DNA from: Eubacteriaceae bacterium
GTDB taxonomy: Bacteria > Bacillota > Clostridia > Lachnospirales > Lachnospiraceae
Reading direction: 5' to 3'
DNA: 64,000 bases
Assembly: GCA_910574015.1 (NCBI GenBank)
Contig: CAJSYQ010000011.1
Span: 1-64,000 of the forward strand
The position numbers and the translations under genes are program-made. Below are positions 25,892 through 35,345 of the stretch, piece by piece; within the stretch, counting starts at the first letter, position 1, and each line of letters starts with the position of its first letter. The notes beneath the pieces are model-generated. The model searched no databases and was not told where the DNA came from. It was given only the letters and a program-made list of their open reading frames with translations.

Positions 25892-27118
25892 ATGACTTAT
25901 GAAGAGGCGTTACAAAAGCTGTCCCCGGCGGGACAGGAGCATCTGCTGCAATATTACGGGGAATTGGCGCAGGAGCAGAAGAACCGTCTGCTGGAGCAGA
26001 TCGAGGCACTGGATCTGTCTTTGCTGGAGCTGGTAAAGGATGGGGTTGTGGAGCCCTCCAAAGGAAAACTGGAACCACTGGGAGCAGTCACCCTGGAACA
26101 GATCAGGGAGAAGAGGGCAGAGTATGAACAAAAAGGGCTGGAGGCTGTCCGGTCATGCAAGGTGGGGGCTGTACTTCTGGCCGGCGGACAGGGCACCCGT
26201 CTTGGTTCGGATAAACCAAAGGGGATGCTGAATGTGGGGATACAACGGGAATTGTATCTTTTTGAACAGCTGATCCACAACCTGATGGAGGTGGTTCACA
26301 GGGCAGATGCCTGGGTGCCGCTGCTGGTGATGACAAGCGAGAAAAATAATAAAGACACCGTCAATTTTTTTGAAGAACACGATTACTTTGGCTACGATCC
26401 CGATTTTGTGTTTTTCTTTGTGCAGGATATGGCGCCCTCTGTCAGCTATGAGGGGAAGATCTATATGGAGGACAAGGACAGAATGGCAGCGTCGCCCAAC
26501 GGAAACGGCGGCTGGTTTTCGTCTCTGGCGAGGGCAGGACTTCTGGGGAGGCTTCAGGAACTTGGCGTAGAGTGGCTCAATGTATTCTCTGTGGACAATG
26601 TGCTTCAGAGAATAGCCGATCCGGTATTTGTGGGAGCAGTTATCGACGCCGGCTGCGTCTGCGGCGCCAAGGTGGTGGCAAAGGCCGGGCCGGATGAAAA
26701 GGTGGGGGTACTGTGTCTGGAGGACGGGAAACCGTCCATTGTAGAATACTATGAAATGACGGACGAGAACAGGAATTCCCGGGGACAGGATGGAGAGCTG
26801 CTCTATAATTATGGGGTGATCCTGAACTACTTATTTGATATCGCCACTCTGACCAGGATTATGAATGAGAATATGCCGGTGCACATAGTGGAGAAGAAGA
26901 TACCGTATATTGACAGCAATGGGAAAATGGTGAGGCCGGAAGAGCCAAACGGCTACAAATTCGAGACGCTGATCCTGGATATGATACACATGATGGAGAA
27001 CTGTCTTCCCTTCGAGGTAGATAGACGGAAAGAGTTTGCTCCCATAAAGAACCGTACCGGCGTGGATTCGCTGGACAGTGCCAGGGAGCTGATGAAGGAG
27101 AACGGAATGGAATTATAG
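25892..27118 (+). CDS. UDPGP/UAP1-type uridylyltransferase (UDP-sugar pyrophosphorylase)
   Basis: The 408-residue protein belongs to the eukaryotic-like UDPGP family. It has the nucleotide-binding loop VLLAGGQGTRLGSDKPKGM (about residues 95-113), LLVMTSEKNNKDTVNFFEEH, and SVDNVLQRIADPVF for sugar-phosphate binding, with FEVDRRKEFAPIKN near the end. It would make UDP-GlcNAc or UDP-hexose from UTP and the sugar 1-phosphate; which sugar cannot be read from sequence. The start MTYEEAL at 25892 has AAAGGAG 7 bases upstream. Confidence 0.88.
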   Translation: MTYEEALQKLSPAGQEHLLQYYGELAQEQKNRLLEQIEALDLSLLELVKDGVVEPSKGKLEPLGAVTLEQIREKRAEYEQKGLEAVRSCKVGAVLLAGGQGTRLGSDKPKGMLNVGIQRELYLFEQLIHNLMEVVHRADAWVPLLVMTSEKNNKDTVNFFEEHDYFGYDPDFVFFFVQDMAPSVSYEGKIYMEDKDRMAASPNGNGGWFSSLARAGLLGRLQELGVEWLNVFSVDNVLQRIADPVFVGAVIDAGCVCGAKVVAKAGPDEKVGVLCLEDGKPSIVEYYEMTDENRNSRGQDGELLYNYGVILNYLFDIATLTRIMNENMPVHIVEKKIPYIDSNGKMVRPEEPNGYKFETLILDMIHMMENCLPFEVDRRKEFAPIKNRTGVDSLDSARELMKENGMEL

Positions 27119-27141
27119 GGGGGCAGCCCCCCCTTTTTTTT
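27118..27141 (+). terminator. Rho-independent terminator overlapping the stop codon
   Basis: GGGGGG (27118-27123) pairs with CCCCCC (to 27133) across a 3-4 base loop and is followed by eight T residues (27134-27141). The first G is the last base of the UDPGP stop codon. Confidence 0.9.
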
Positions 27142-27182
27142 GGTTCCACAGTGGGCCGGAATGACCGCATTGGCAAAAGTAG

Positions 27183-27211
27183 TTGACTGCTTCTTTTTTT
27201 TTCGCTATAAT
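27183..27211 (+). promoter_or_regulatory. Strong sigma-A promoter for rho
   Basis: TTGACT (27183-27188), 17 bases, TATAAT (27206-27211). It starts a leader of about 165 bases before the rho ATG. The leader has two small hairpins: GCCCG/CGGGC (27241-27258) and ATGCTG/CAGCAT (27276-27294). Confidence 0.85.
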
Positions 27212-27382
27212 GATGGCATATTGATTCAATTTCATTTTGTGCCCGGCTTCAGACGGGCTGTGATTCTAAACTGTTATGCTGTTTTCCGCAGCATCACTAT
27301 ATGTTAAAGTCATTTATTCAGATTTTTCCAACCGAATTAGTTTAGTTCAATAGGTGAAAGACGTTAAGAAAGGAAGCAAAGT

Positions 27383-29125
27383 ATGGATTTATCGAACAAA
27401 ACGCTGGCTGAACTGCGTGCAATTGCCAGGGAAAAAGGATTGAAGGGGGTTACGGCGCTCCGGAAACCAGAACTGGCGGCCAGAATTGCAGAAGAAATGC
27501 AGCAGGAAAACGACGGCGAAGGGAAAGGGCAGACTGCCCCGAAACCGGTGAAAGAGGCTCAGGAGAGGGATACGCACAAGACAGAGTCTGGGAAACGGAT
27601 GGCTGCGAAAAGAGAATCCCAAAAGAGAGAGGCGCCTAAAAGGGAACCGGTCAGAAGGGAGCAGCCGAAGAGGGAGATGCCAAGAAGAGAGCAGCCGGGA
27701 AGGGAAAATCAGAAAAATAATTCGAAGAGTGCTTCCTATGCGGAACGCGGGCGTACTTATGTAAAAAAGGCGACGGAAAATAATGCCGGCACACAGCCGG
27801 ATCGCAGGGCGGAGCATCCGCATCCCGAGCAGCACAGGACGGAATACCATTCCGAGCAGCGGACAGAACGGACCGGGCAGAATACAAGTTATTATAACGC
27901 CAATCAAAAGCAGCGTTACCATGACGGGACCGACGGCCTGATCTCCATAATGAAGGATCGTCAGATCACAGATGTACATCCCACGGAGCTGAAAGAGGTG
28001 GACAGCGGCATTACCAAAAACGGAATTCTTGAGATTATGAGCGAGGGCTATGGATTTATCCGCTGTGATAACTTCCTGCCGGGAGAGAATGATGTCTATG
28101 TGGCGCCGCAGTTTATCCGCCGCTTTGGGCTGCGCACCGGGGACATTATCGAGGGGAATCTTCGCACAAGGAATACCAGTGAGAAATTCAGCGCGCTTTT
28201 GTATATGAAAAAGGTAAACGGGCGTTCACCAAGTTATCTCTACCATCGAAAAAAATTCGAGGAACTTACTCCGGTCTTCCCCAATTTCCGTCTTCATCTG
28301 GAGACACCGGGGGCAGGGATCTCCATGCGGATGCTGGATCTCATCGCCCCCATTGGAAAGGGCCAGCGTGGAATGATCGTGTCGCAGCCAAAGACGGGTA
28401 AGACGACGCTGCTCAAACAGGTAGCAAAGGCAGTGACAAAGAATTATCCCAAAATGAACCTGATCATTCTGCTGATCGATGAGCGGCCCGAAGAAGTGAC
28501 GGATATCAAGGAATCCATTGAGGGGGAGCGGGTAGACGTGATCTACTCCACCTTTGACGAACTGCCTGATAATCACAGAAGGGTTTCAGAAATGGTGATC
28601 GAGCGGGCCAAACGTCTGGTGGAGAGCGGAGAGGATGTGATCATCCTTCTGGACAGCATTACCAGACTGGCCCGGGCTTACAACCTTACGGTGACTCCCA
28701 GCGGACGCACATTGTCCGGCGGCCTGGATCCGGCGGCGCTGCATATGCCGAAACGGTTTTTCGGAGCGGCGAGAAATATGCGGGAAGGCGGAAGCCTGAC
28801 CATACTGGCCACGGCACTGGTGGATACTGGCAGCCGCATGGACGATGTTGTATTTGAAGAGTTTAAGGGCACTGGCAATATGGAGCTTGTTCTTGACCGG
28901 AGCCTGTCGGAGCGACGGATCTTTCCGTCAATCGACATCCAGAAATCCAGCACGAGAAGAGAGGATCTCCTCCTGGACGTCAACGAACAGGAGGCGGTAA
29001 CTAAGATCCGCAAGGCGCTGGGCGGCATGAAATCCGACCAGGCGATGGAACAGATCCTGAATCTGTTTAAACGCACAAAAAACAACGAAGAATTTGTAGA
29101 GACAGTGAAAAAAATGCATTTATAG
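27383..29125 (+). CDS. rho: Transcription termination factor Rho with a long basic insertion
   Basis: The 580-residue hexameric RNA helicase is about 160 residues longer than E. coli Rho (419). Domains: Rho N-terminal helical domain (1-38, LSNKTLAELRAIAREKGLKG), a low-complexity Lys/Arg/Glu/Pro/His insertion (about 40-190, with repeated KREx and RREQP units), the RNA-binding cold-shock-like domain (GILEIMSEGYGFIRCDNFLPGENDVYV), and the ATPase with Walker A SQPKTGKTTLLKQ, Walker B VIILLDSITRLARAYN and SGGLDPAALHMPKRFFGAARN. Insertions at this place are known in Clostridia and Actinobacteria Rho and change RNA binding or phase behaviour. Transcribed from its own promoter. Confidence 0.96.
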   Translation: MDLSNKTLAELRAIAREKGLKGVTALRKPELAARIAEEMQQENDGEGKGQTAPKPVKEAQERDTHKTESGKRMAAKRESQKREAPKREPVRREQPKREMPRREQPGRENQKNNSKSASYAERGRTYVKKATENNAGTQPDRRAEHPHPEQHRTEYHSEQRTERTGQNTSYYNANQKQRYHDGTDGLISIMKDRQITDVHPTELKEVDSGITKNGILEIMSEGYGFIRCDNFLPGENDVYVAPQFIRRFGLRTGDIIEGNLRTRNTSEKFSALLYMKKVNGRSPSYLYHRKKFEELTPVFPNFRLHLETPGAGISMRMLDLIAPIGKGQRGMIVSQPKTGKTTLLKQVAKAVTKNYPKMNLIILLIDERPEEVTDIKESIEGERVDVIYSTFDELPDNHRRVSEMVIERAKRLVESGEDVIILLDSITRLARAYNLTVTPSGRTLSGGLDPAALHMPKRFFGAARNMREGGSLTILATALVDTGSRMDDVVFEEFKGTGNMELVLDRSLSERRIFPSIDIQKSSTRREDLLLDVNEQEAVTKIRKALGGMKSDQAMEQILNLFKRTKNNEEFVETVKKMHL

Positions 29126-29135
29126 GAAAAAAGAC

Positions 29136-29164
29136 TTGCATTCATATGGATAGCATGATATAAT
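29136..29164 (+). promoter_or_regulatory. Sigma-A promoter for rpmE
   Basis: TTGCAT (29136-29141), 17 bases, perfect TATAAT (29159-29164), 75 bases upstream of the rpmE ATG. Confidence 0.8.
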
Positions 29165-29238
29165 CGAGAAGCAGTTTTTGAGCAGGACAGTTATCCTTTA
29201 TGGCAAAAGGACAATATAAATAGTGAGGTGAAAAGGAC

Positions 29239-29439
29239 ATGAGAGAGGGAATTCATCCGGAATATTATCAGGCAAAGGTTGTATGCAACTGTGGCAATGA
29301 GTTTGTGACAGGTTCGACGAAAGAGGACATTCATGTGGAAGTTTGTTCCAAATGTCATCCATTCTACACAGGACAGCAGAAGTCTGTGGCAGCCCGTGGT
29401 GCGATTGATAAGTTCAACCGCAAGTATGGCTTGAAATAA
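29239..29439 (+). CDS. rpmE: 50S ribosomal protein L31 (zinc-binding form)
   Basis: The 66-residue protein has the zinc ligands C-x-C (CNC at 17-19) and C-x-x-C (CSKC at 37-40), then HPFYTGQQ and [10 protein letters not shown] typical of L31. The Cys-containing (C+) form depends on zinc; many bacteria carry a second Cys-free copy, which is not in this window. AGTGAGGTGAAAAGG precedes the ATG. Own promoter and terminator. Confidence 0.97.
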   Translation: MREGIHPEYYQAKVVCNCGNEFVTGSTKEDIHVEVCSKCHPFYTGQQKSVAARGAIDKFNRKYGLK

Positions 29440-29453
29440 TTGCTTGGATACAG

Positions 29454-29481
29454 GGGCAGGGCCGTGTGGCTCTGCCCTTTT
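29454..29481 (+). terminator. Rho-independent terminator after rpmE
   Basis: GGGCAGGGCC (29454-29463) pairs with GGCTCTGCCC (29468-29477) across GTGT, followed by TTTT. One G-T pair. Confidence 0.88.
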
Positions 29482-29528
29482 GAAATTGTAGAGAAGCACG
29501 GCACGGAACATAAGATGGGAGGGTGCTT

Positions 29529-30593
29529 ATGAAATATTCTGGTATTGGCGGTCAGGCGGTTATCGAGGGCGTGATGATGAAGAACAGGGATGAGTGCGCC
29601 GTGGCTGTCCGAAAAACCGACGGGGAGATTGCGCTTCGGAAGGAGCAGCACAGAAGCATCCGGGATCGCTGCAGGCTTGCCCGGGTTCCGGTGATCCGCG
29701 GGGTGGCTGCCTTTGCGGAATCCCTGAGCACAGGAATGCGTATGCTGAATTATTCGGCCTCTTTTTTTGAAGAGGAAGAGACGGCAGGAGATGCCGGCAG
29801 GGCAGAGGACAAGGGGAAAACGGAGAGTCTTCTTATGGGGCTGGTGATGGCGGCCGCCATAATTATCGCTATCGGTATTTTTGTAATCGCGCCGTTTCTG
29901 GTGAGCGAAGCGCTTCGCAAAATCATCCGTTCGCCACAGCTCCGGGGGCTGCTTGAGGGCGTGATCCGTGTGGTGCTTTTCGTGGTATATGTGAAACTCA
30001 TCTCTCGTATGGAGGATATCCGGCGGGTGTTTATGTACCATGGTGCGGAGCATAAATCCATCAACTGCATTGAAAACGGGTATGAGCTGACGGTTGAAAA
30101 TGTCCGGAGCCAGACCACCCGACATAAACGCTGTGGTACAAGCTTTTTGCTGGTTGTAATGTTTATCAGCATTCTGTTCTTTATGTTTATCGTAGTCCGG
30201 AATATGTGGCTGCGCATGGTACTCCGCATTCTGCTGATTCCGGTCATCGCCGGGGTCTCCTATGAATTTATCCGCTATGCGGGCAGTCACGACAATGTGT
30301 TCAGTAATATCCTCAGCCGGCCGGGACTCTGGCTGCAGGGCCTTACTACCGCGGAGCCGGATGACCGGATGATTGAGGTTGCCATTGCTTCCGTGGAGGC
30401 GGTCTTTGACTGGAAGTCTTTTGTGGCGGAAGTCAATGGGGGGGAGAGCCGCGGGGCAGAGTTGGAGTCGGCTCCGGCGAAGGAACCCGCCGCCGATGAA
30501 TCTGGGATTGAGATTCTGGCCGTGGAGGATATGGAAGAGGAAGACGATGAGATCTTGAATGCCCTGGACCGCTATTTCGAGGCGCCGAAATGA
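29529..30593 (+). CDS. DUF1385 membrane protein (YqhQ-like)
   Basis: The 354-residue protein begins MKYSGIGGQAVIEGVMMKN, the family signature. It has hydrophobic segments at about 100-125, 130-155 and 200-245, with the conserved YHGAEHKSINCIENG between them. C-terminal about 50 residues are acidic and variable. DUF1385 genes stand next to rpmE, prmC and prfA in many Firmicutes, as here; function unproven. The start at 29529 has GGGAGG about 6 bases upstream. Its stop overlaps the prmC ATG by 4 bases. Confidence 0.92.
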   Translation: MKYSGIGGQAVIEGVMMKNRDECAVAVRKTDGEIALRKEQHRSIRDRCRLARVPVIRGVAAFAESLSTGMRMLNYSASFFEEEETAGDAGRAEDKGKTESLLMGLVMAAAIIIAIGIFVIAPFLVSEALRKIIRSPQLRGLLEGVIRVVLFVVYVKLISRMEDIRRVFMYHGAEHKSINCIENGYELTVENVRSQTTRHKRCGTSFLLVVMFISILFFMFIVVRNMWLRMVLRILLIPVIAGVSYEFIRYAGSHDNVFSNILSRPGLWLQGLTTAEPDDRMIEVAIASVEAVFDWKSFVAEVNGGESRGAELESAPAKEPAADESGIEILAVEDMEEEDDEILNALDRYFEAPK

Positions 30594-31426
30594 CGCTGCG
30601 GGATGTGCTCAAGAGGGGGGAGACAGAATTATCTGAGGCAGGGGTTCCCGAGGCAGAATTGAATGCATGGTATCTGTTTTCACGATGCTTTTCTCTGGAG
30701 CGCAGCAGATATTTTCTTCATCAGGAGGAGCCGGCGGGAGAGAAGGAGTGTGCTGAATACAGGGAACTTCTGGCTCTTCGCAGGACGCGGATGCCCCTGG
30801 AATATATCATTCATGAGACCGAGTTTATGGGACTGCCCTTTTATGTGGATGAGCGCGTGCTGATCCCGCGCCAGGACACGGAGATTCTGGCAGAAGAGCT
30901 GCTGAAGGTCTGTGAGGGGCGGGACGTTCTGGATCTGTGTACCGGTTCCGGCTGTATCGGCATTAGTCTTGCCGTGCTGGGAAGCTGCCGCTCCGTTGCG
31001 CTGTCCGATATCTCCACAGGCGCGCTGGAGGCTGCCGGGCGCAATGCAGAGCGGAATGGTGCGGTGGTGTCGCTGGTGCACAGCGACTTATTTGAGAATA
31101 TCAGGGGGAGATTTGACATTATTGTGTCAAACCCCCCCTATATTCCGTCCGGCCAGATTGAATTTCTGATGCCGGAGGTGAGGGACTATGAGCCGCGGAC
31201 AGCGTTGGACGGAGAAGAGGACGGGCTTGCGTTCTACAGGCGTATCATCAAAGAAAGCCGTGATTTTTTAAGGGAAAATGGAGTCCTGGCACTGGAGATC
31301 GGCTCAGATCAGGGGCAGGCTGTGTCGTCGCTGATGGAACGGGCGGGATTCTTTGGAATAGAGATAAAAAAGGATCTGGCGGGACTGGATCGCATTGTAT
31401 TGGCGGGCATGAAGGAGGAAAAGTGA
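30590..31426 (+). CDS. prmC: Release factor glutamine methyltransferase
   Basis: The 278-residue SAM-dependent enzyme methylates the Gln of the GGQ motif of release factors. It has an N-terminal helical domain ([19 protein letters not shown]), [23 protein letters not shown] motif [16 protein letters not shown] and the catalytic NPPY in [14 protein letters not shown]. Its substrate gene prfA follows with a TGATG overlap, the standard arrangement, ensuring coupled translation. Confidence 0.95.
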   Translation: MTLRDVLKRGETELSEAGVPEAELNAWYLFSRCFSLERSRYFLHQEEPAGEKECAEYRELLALRRTRMPLEYIIHETEFMGLPFYVDERVLIPRQDTEILAEELLKVCEGRDVLDLCTGSGCIGISLAVLGSCRSVALSDISTGALEAAGRNAERNGAVVSLVHSDLFENIRGRFDIIVSNPPYIPSGQIEFLMPEVRDYEPRTALDGEEDGLAFYRRIIKESRDFLRENGVLALEIGSDQGQAVSSLMERAGFFGIEIKKDLAGLDRIVLAGMKEEK

Positions 31427-32502
31427 TGTTTGATAAGCTGGAAGATATTTTATACCGGTATGAGGAGGTTCTAAAGGAACTCAGCGAACCGGAGGTACTG
31501 AATGATACGGTCCGTTACCAGAGGCTGATGAAGGAACAGGCAGAGCTGGAACCAGTGGTGGCAAAATATAAGGAATATAAAGAAAAAAAGGCCGGCATAG
31601 AGGACAGCCTCGCCATGCTGGAGGAAGAGACGGACGAGGAGCTCCGGGAGCTTGCCAAGGAAGAACTCAGCGAGTGCAGGGGCAGCATAGAGGGGATTGA
31701 AAAGGAATTGAAGATCCTTCTCCTTCCCAAGGATCCCAATGATGATAAAAACGTTATCGTGGAGATCCGTGCTGGCGCCGGCGGCGACGAGGCGGCACTT
31801 TTTGCGGCGGATCTCTACCGGATGTACTGCAAATTTGCCGAGGGCAGCCGGTGGAAGACGGACACCATGAATTCCAATGAAAACGGGATTGGTGGATTTA
31901 AGGAAATCGTCTTTATGATCAATGGATCCGGTGCTTATTCCAGATTGAAGTATGAGAGCGGGGTTCATCGGGTACAGCGCATTCCCACGACGGAATCCGG
32001 CGGGCGCATCCACACATCCACGGCAACCGTAGCGATCATGCCGGAGGTGGAAGAGGTAGAGGTGGAGCTGGACATGAACGACTGCAGATTTGATGTATTC
32101 CGCGCCTCTGGCAATGGAGGGCAGTGTGTCAATACGACGGATTCGGCCGTCCGGCTCACACATATTCCCACCGGTATCGTGATATCCTGTCAGGATGAGA
32201 AGTCACAGCTGAAAAATAAGGACAAGGCGCTGAAGGTGCTGCGTGCCCGCCTGTATGAGCTGGAGAGGGCAAAGGCTCACGATGCGGAGGCAGAGGAGAG
32301 GCGGAGCCAGATCGGCACAGGAGACCGTTCCGAGAAGATCCGCACCTATAATTTCCCCCAGGGGCGCGTCACCGACCACCGGATCAAGCTGACGCTGCAC
32401 CGTCTGGATGCCATTATGAATGGAGATCTGGCAGAGGTGATAGACAGTCTGACAGCGGCGGACCAGGCGGCGAAACTGGGTAAACTGGAAGACAGAGCCT
32501 GA
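31426..32502 (+). CDS. prfA: Peptide chain release factor 1
   Basis: The 358-residue protein recognises UAA/UAG stop codons. [18 protein letters not shown] carries the RF1-type P-x-T codon-recognition tripeptide (RF2 would have SPF), and [22 protein letters not shown] carries the peptidyl-hydrolysing GGQ. The ATG at 31426 has AAGGAGG 7 bases upstream; an adjacent GTG at 31423 is less likely. A weak hairpin AAAACT/AGTTTT followed by T residues (about 32514-32529) comes after the stop. Confidence 0.96.
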   Translation: MFDKLEDILYRYEEVLKELSEPEVLNDTVRYQRLMKEQAELEPVVAKYKEYKEKKAGIEDSLAMLEEETDEELRELAKEELSECRGSIEGIEKELKILLLPKDPNDDKNVIVEIRAGAGGDEAALFAADLYRMYCKFAEGSRWKTDTMNSNENGIGGFKEIVFMINGSGAYSRLKYESGVHRVQRIPTTESGGRIHTSTATVAIMPEVEEVEVELDMNDCRFDVFRASGNGGQCVNTTDSAVRLTHIPTGIVISCQDEKSQLKNKDKALKVLRARLYELERAKAHDAEAEERRSQIGTGDRSEKIRTYNFPQGRVTDHRIKLTLHRLDAIMNGDLAEVIDSLTAADQAAKLGKLEDRA

Positions 32503-32615
32503 AATTATAAAACTTCCCATAGTTTTTTGAAGTCCCCTCTTTCCTATCCTGTTGTAAACTGCTATAATAGTAAATAGGAATATCCAGACAGGAAATAGTG
32601 AAAGGGGGGCTTTTT

Positions 32616-33038
32616 ATGATTCGCAAATGGAAGACAGAAGATCTGGAGGCTGTGATGGAACTCTGGCTCATGGGTAATACAGAAGTCCATTCTTTTATTT
32701 CGCCAAAATACTGGCAGCAGAATTTCTCGGAGATCCAGCGGGTGGTACCCATTGCAAGAACCTATGTCTACGAGCACAAGGGGAAGGTGAAGGGGTTTAT
32801 CAGTGCGATGGAGGGCTATATACTGGGGATTTTTGTGGATTCGGATATCCGGAAGTGCGGTATGGGCATGGTTCTTCTGGATTGTCTGAAGCAGAAGGAG
32901 AAGAATCTTACTGTGACGGTCTATGAGAAAAATGTTGACGCGGTACGTTTTTTTATGCGCCAGAAATTCAGGGTAGAATCTGAACTGACAGAGGACAGCA
33001 CCGGAGAAAAGCAGCTTATGATGGCCTGGAATGGCTGA
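32616..33038 (+). CDS. GNAT-family N-acetyltransferase (YjaB-like)
   Basis: The 140-residue protein has GNAT motif order: IRKWKTEDLEAVMELWL at the start, TYVYEHKGKVKGFIS (strand 2-4), the acetyl-CoA region GIFVDSDIRKCGMGMVLLDCL with a modified Q/RxxGxG/A loop (RKCGMG), and VTVYEKNVDAVRFFMRQKFRV. Small-molecule or protein acetylation is expected; substrate unknown. GGGGGG lies 6 bases before the ATG at 32616, and a TATAAT at 32563 may be the -10 of its promoter (-35 poor). Confidence 0.88.
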   Translation: MIRKWKTEDLEAVMELWLMGNTEVHSFISPKYWQQNFSEIQRVVPIARTYVYEHKGKVKGFISAMEGYILGIFVDSDIRKCGMGMVLLDCLKQKEKNLTVTVYEKNVDAVRFFMRQKFRVESELTEDSTGEKQLMMAWNG

Positions 33039-33060
33039 GCAGAACAGGAGGCGCAGGAAA

Positions 33061-34443
33061 GTGAGTACAAAACAGGATAAGACGATTGAGATTTTTGAGA
33101 ATGCACCAGTATCCAAAGCCGTATTTATCAATATCATTCCCTCTGTGGTAAGTATGATCATGGTACTGGTGTATAACCTTGCGGATACATTTTTTATTGG
33201 ACAGACGAAGGATCCGCTGAAGATGGCGGCTGTTTCGCTGGCGACGCCGGCGTTTCTTTTTTTTATGGCAGTGGGAATGCTCTTCGGCATCGGCGGTACG
33301 TCTCTGATTTCCCGTATGCTGGGGCAGGGAAGGGCAGATGATGCAAAGCATACCTGTTCTTTCTGCTTCTGGACCGGCGCCGCGGTGGGTGTCACCGGCA
33401 TGGTGGTGATCCTGGCAGCGATTGATCCGGTGTGCCGTCTGGTGGGGGCGACTCCGGCCACCATGGGGTATGTAAAAGAGTATCTGCAGATTGTCGCCAT
33501 TGGCGTCCCCTTTCTTGTGATCGGCAATGCCTTCAGCAATATTATCCGGGCGGAGGGCAGGGCAAACAAGGCTATGATGGGAATGATACTGGGGAATGTG
33601 GCAAACATTATTCTGGATCCTATTTTGATCCTTGGTTTTGGATGGAATGTGGCAGGTGCCGCCATAGCGACAGTGATCGGTCAGGTTCTCAGCGCCGGAT
33701 TTTACATTGCCCACTATATGATGGGGCGCTCTACCCTCAGCATCCGGCTGAGGGACTACCGGGCCGGCGGCCGGATCGCGTCGGGAGTGCTTGCCATCGG
33801 TGTACCGGCGTCCCTGAACAGCATACTTATGAGTACTTCGAATATACTGGTAAATAAGCTAATGACAGTACATGGCGATATGGCGGTGGCAGGGCTCGGT
33901 GTGGCCATGAAGGTGAACATGGTGGCGGTTATGCTTCTGATCGGTGTGGGGATCGGCATCCAGCCTCTCCTGGGGTACAATTTCGGGGCGGGCAACCGCC
34001 GGCGATTTATGGGAGTACTGAGATTCTCCCTGATCCTGGCAGCAGCGCTCAGCCTGGTTATGTCCGTTCTCTGTTATCTCGGGGCAGGTCCCATGGTAAA
34101 TGCATTCCTGGACAGTCCCAATGTGTATGGTTTCGGGATGGAATTTGCCCGAACCCTCATTATCTCGGGTCCGGTGCTTGGTGTACTCTTTGTGATGATC
34201 AATACAATACAGGCCATGGGGGCGGCAGTGCCGTCTTTGATCCTGTCAGTGAGCCGCCAGGGGCTTCTGTATATCCCGGTGTTGTTTGCGTTTCATCGGA
34301 TCTTTGGCACGGCTTCCTCTCTTGTTCTGGCACAGCCGGTAACCGATTATCTGTCCACGGCGCTGTCCATTGTCCTGTTTATCCTGACATACCGACGGAG
34401 TTTTTCGCTGAAGGGGGAAGCACATGATCGCGAGCAGCAGTAA
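33061..34443 (+). CDS. MATE-family multidrug/cation efflux transporter
   Basis: A polytopic protein of about 460 residues with twelve predicted helices in two homologous halves (NIIPSVVSMIMVLVYNLADTFFIG in half one; GVPASLNSILMSTSNILVNKLM in half two), the MATE/MatE pattern. It would export drugs or metabolites using Na+ or H+. I place the start at GTG 33061 because AGGAGG lies about 9 bases upstream; the ATG at 33031, inside the preceding gene, has no clear ribosome site but cannot be excluded. It overlaps the next gene by 20 bases. Confidence 0.9.
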   Translation: MSTKQDKTIEIFENAPVSKAVFINIIPSVVSMIMVLVYNLADTFFIGQTKDPLKMAAVSLATPAFLFFMAVGMLFGIGGTSLISRMLGQGRADDAKHTCSFCFWTGAAVGVTGMVVILAAIDPVCRLVGATPATMGYVKEYLQIVAIGVPFLVIGNAFSNIIRAEGRANKAMMGMILGNVANIILDPILILGFGWNVAGAAIATVIGQVLSAGFYIAHYMMGRSTLSIRLRDYRAGGRIASGVLAIGVPASLNSILMSTSNILVNKLMTVHGDMAVAGLGVAMKVNMVAVMLLIGVGIGIQPLLGYNFGAGNRRRFMGVLRFSLILAAALSLVMSVLCYLGAGPMVNAFLDSPNVYGFGMEFARTLIISGPVLGVLFVMINTIQAMGAAVPSLILSVSRQGLLYIPVLFAFHRIFGTASSLVLAQPVTDYLSTALSIVLFILTYRRSFSLKGEAHDREQQ

Positions 34444-35233
34444 CAGTCATATTAAGAGGATACAGAAATTAATGAAAAATGCCCGCTTCCGCCGACAGGA
34501 GCAGGCATTTATTGTGGAGGGCTGGAAGATGGCGGATGAGGCGCTGGTCCGCGGCCTGGTGAAGTCCCTCTATCTGTCGGAGAGAGCGGAGGGGGAGTAC
34601 ACAAAGAGACAGCAGTCCGGAAAGCCTGCGCCCACTGACGGCAGTGTTCCGGTGCATATTGTATCCGACAGATGCTTCCGGGATATGGCGGACACCATAA
34701 ATCCCCAGGGAATTCTCGCCGAAGTATCCATGCCGCGGTATGACAGGGAACAGATTTTATCTTCCCGGCGGGCTGCCCTGCTCTGTCTGGAGGATATCCA
34801 GGATCCGGGCAATCTCGGCACGATCATGAGGACGGCGGAGGGGGCCGGGATGACCGCACTGGTACTTTCCAAAGGCTGTGTCGATCTCTTCAATCCCAAA
34901 GTGGTGCGCTCTACCATGGGTGCGCTGTTCCGCGTTCCGTACCTGGTTTGTGACGATATGTCTACGGAAGTAGAACGCTTGAAACAGGAAGGTTTTGTAA
35001 TTTATGCCGCTCATCTTTCAGCGGAGAGGGACTATACCGATGAGCATTATGCGGACAGGGCGGCGGTTCTGATCGGAAATGAGGCGGGGGGACTGAGTGA
35101 TGCGGTATCGGGCAGAGCCGACACGCTTCTTAAGATTCCAATGGAGGGGGAATTGGAGTCCCTGAATGCGGCGGTATCGGCAGCTCTGTTTATGTATGAA
35201 TTATACAGAAGTAGAAAAAACGTATTGCAATAA
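34424..35233 (+). CDS. TrmH/SpoU-family RNA 2'-O-methyltransferase
   Basis: The 269-residue protein has the N-terminal substrate-binding domain (SNSHIKRIQKLMKNARFRRQEQAFIVEGWKM) and a SpoU knot domain with motif 1 LEDIQDPGNLGTIMRTAEGAG, motif 2 VLIGNEAGGLSD and motif 3 IPMEGELESLNAAVSAALFMYEL. It transfers methyl from SAM to ribose in rRNA or tRNA; the exact target is not clear. The start at 34424 overlaps the end of the MATE gene. Confidence 0.93.
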   Translation: MIASSSNSHIKRIQKLMKNARFRRQEQAFIVEGWKMADEALVRGLVKSLYLSERAEGEYTKRQQSGKPAPTDGSVPVHIVSDRCFRDMADTINPQGILAEVSMPRYDREQILSSRRAALLCLEDIQDPGNLGTIMRTAEGAGMTALVLSKGCVDLFNPKVVRSTMGALFRVPYLVCDDMSTEVERLKQEGFVIYAAHLSAERDYTDEHYADRAAVLIGNEAGGLSDAVSGRADTLLKIPMEGELESLNAAVSAALFMYELYRSRKNVLQ

Positions 35234-35285
35234 TGTGTTAATTCCTGTATTATTAAAAGATAAAGTTATCTGGATGATGCATTGT

Positions 35286-35337
35286 CGGCCCAATGGCGCC
35301 AATTTGAGATGGGTTTCATCTGGCGCCATTGAGTTAG
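35286..35337. repeat. Dispersed palindromic repeat, copy 1
   Basis: A roughly 52-base imperfect palindrome with arms CAATGGCGCCA and TGGCGCCATTG and an inner GATG/CATC stem. About 70 percent of positions match the second copy at 42682-42734. It lies between the methyltransferase stop and the NfeD ribosome site. No T-run follows. Confidence 0.7.
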
Positions 35338-35345
35338 GAGAAAGG

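Noticed and set aside
32562-33665. Minus-strand open frame of 367 codons opposite the GNAT and MATE genes
   Set aside because: It spans two good plus-strand genes, composition is Ile/Pro/His-rich nonsense, and no family is recognised.
35166-35345. N-terminal extension of the NfeD protein
   Set aside because: The extension translates the palindromic repeat and has no homology; the ATG at 35346 has a good ribosome site.
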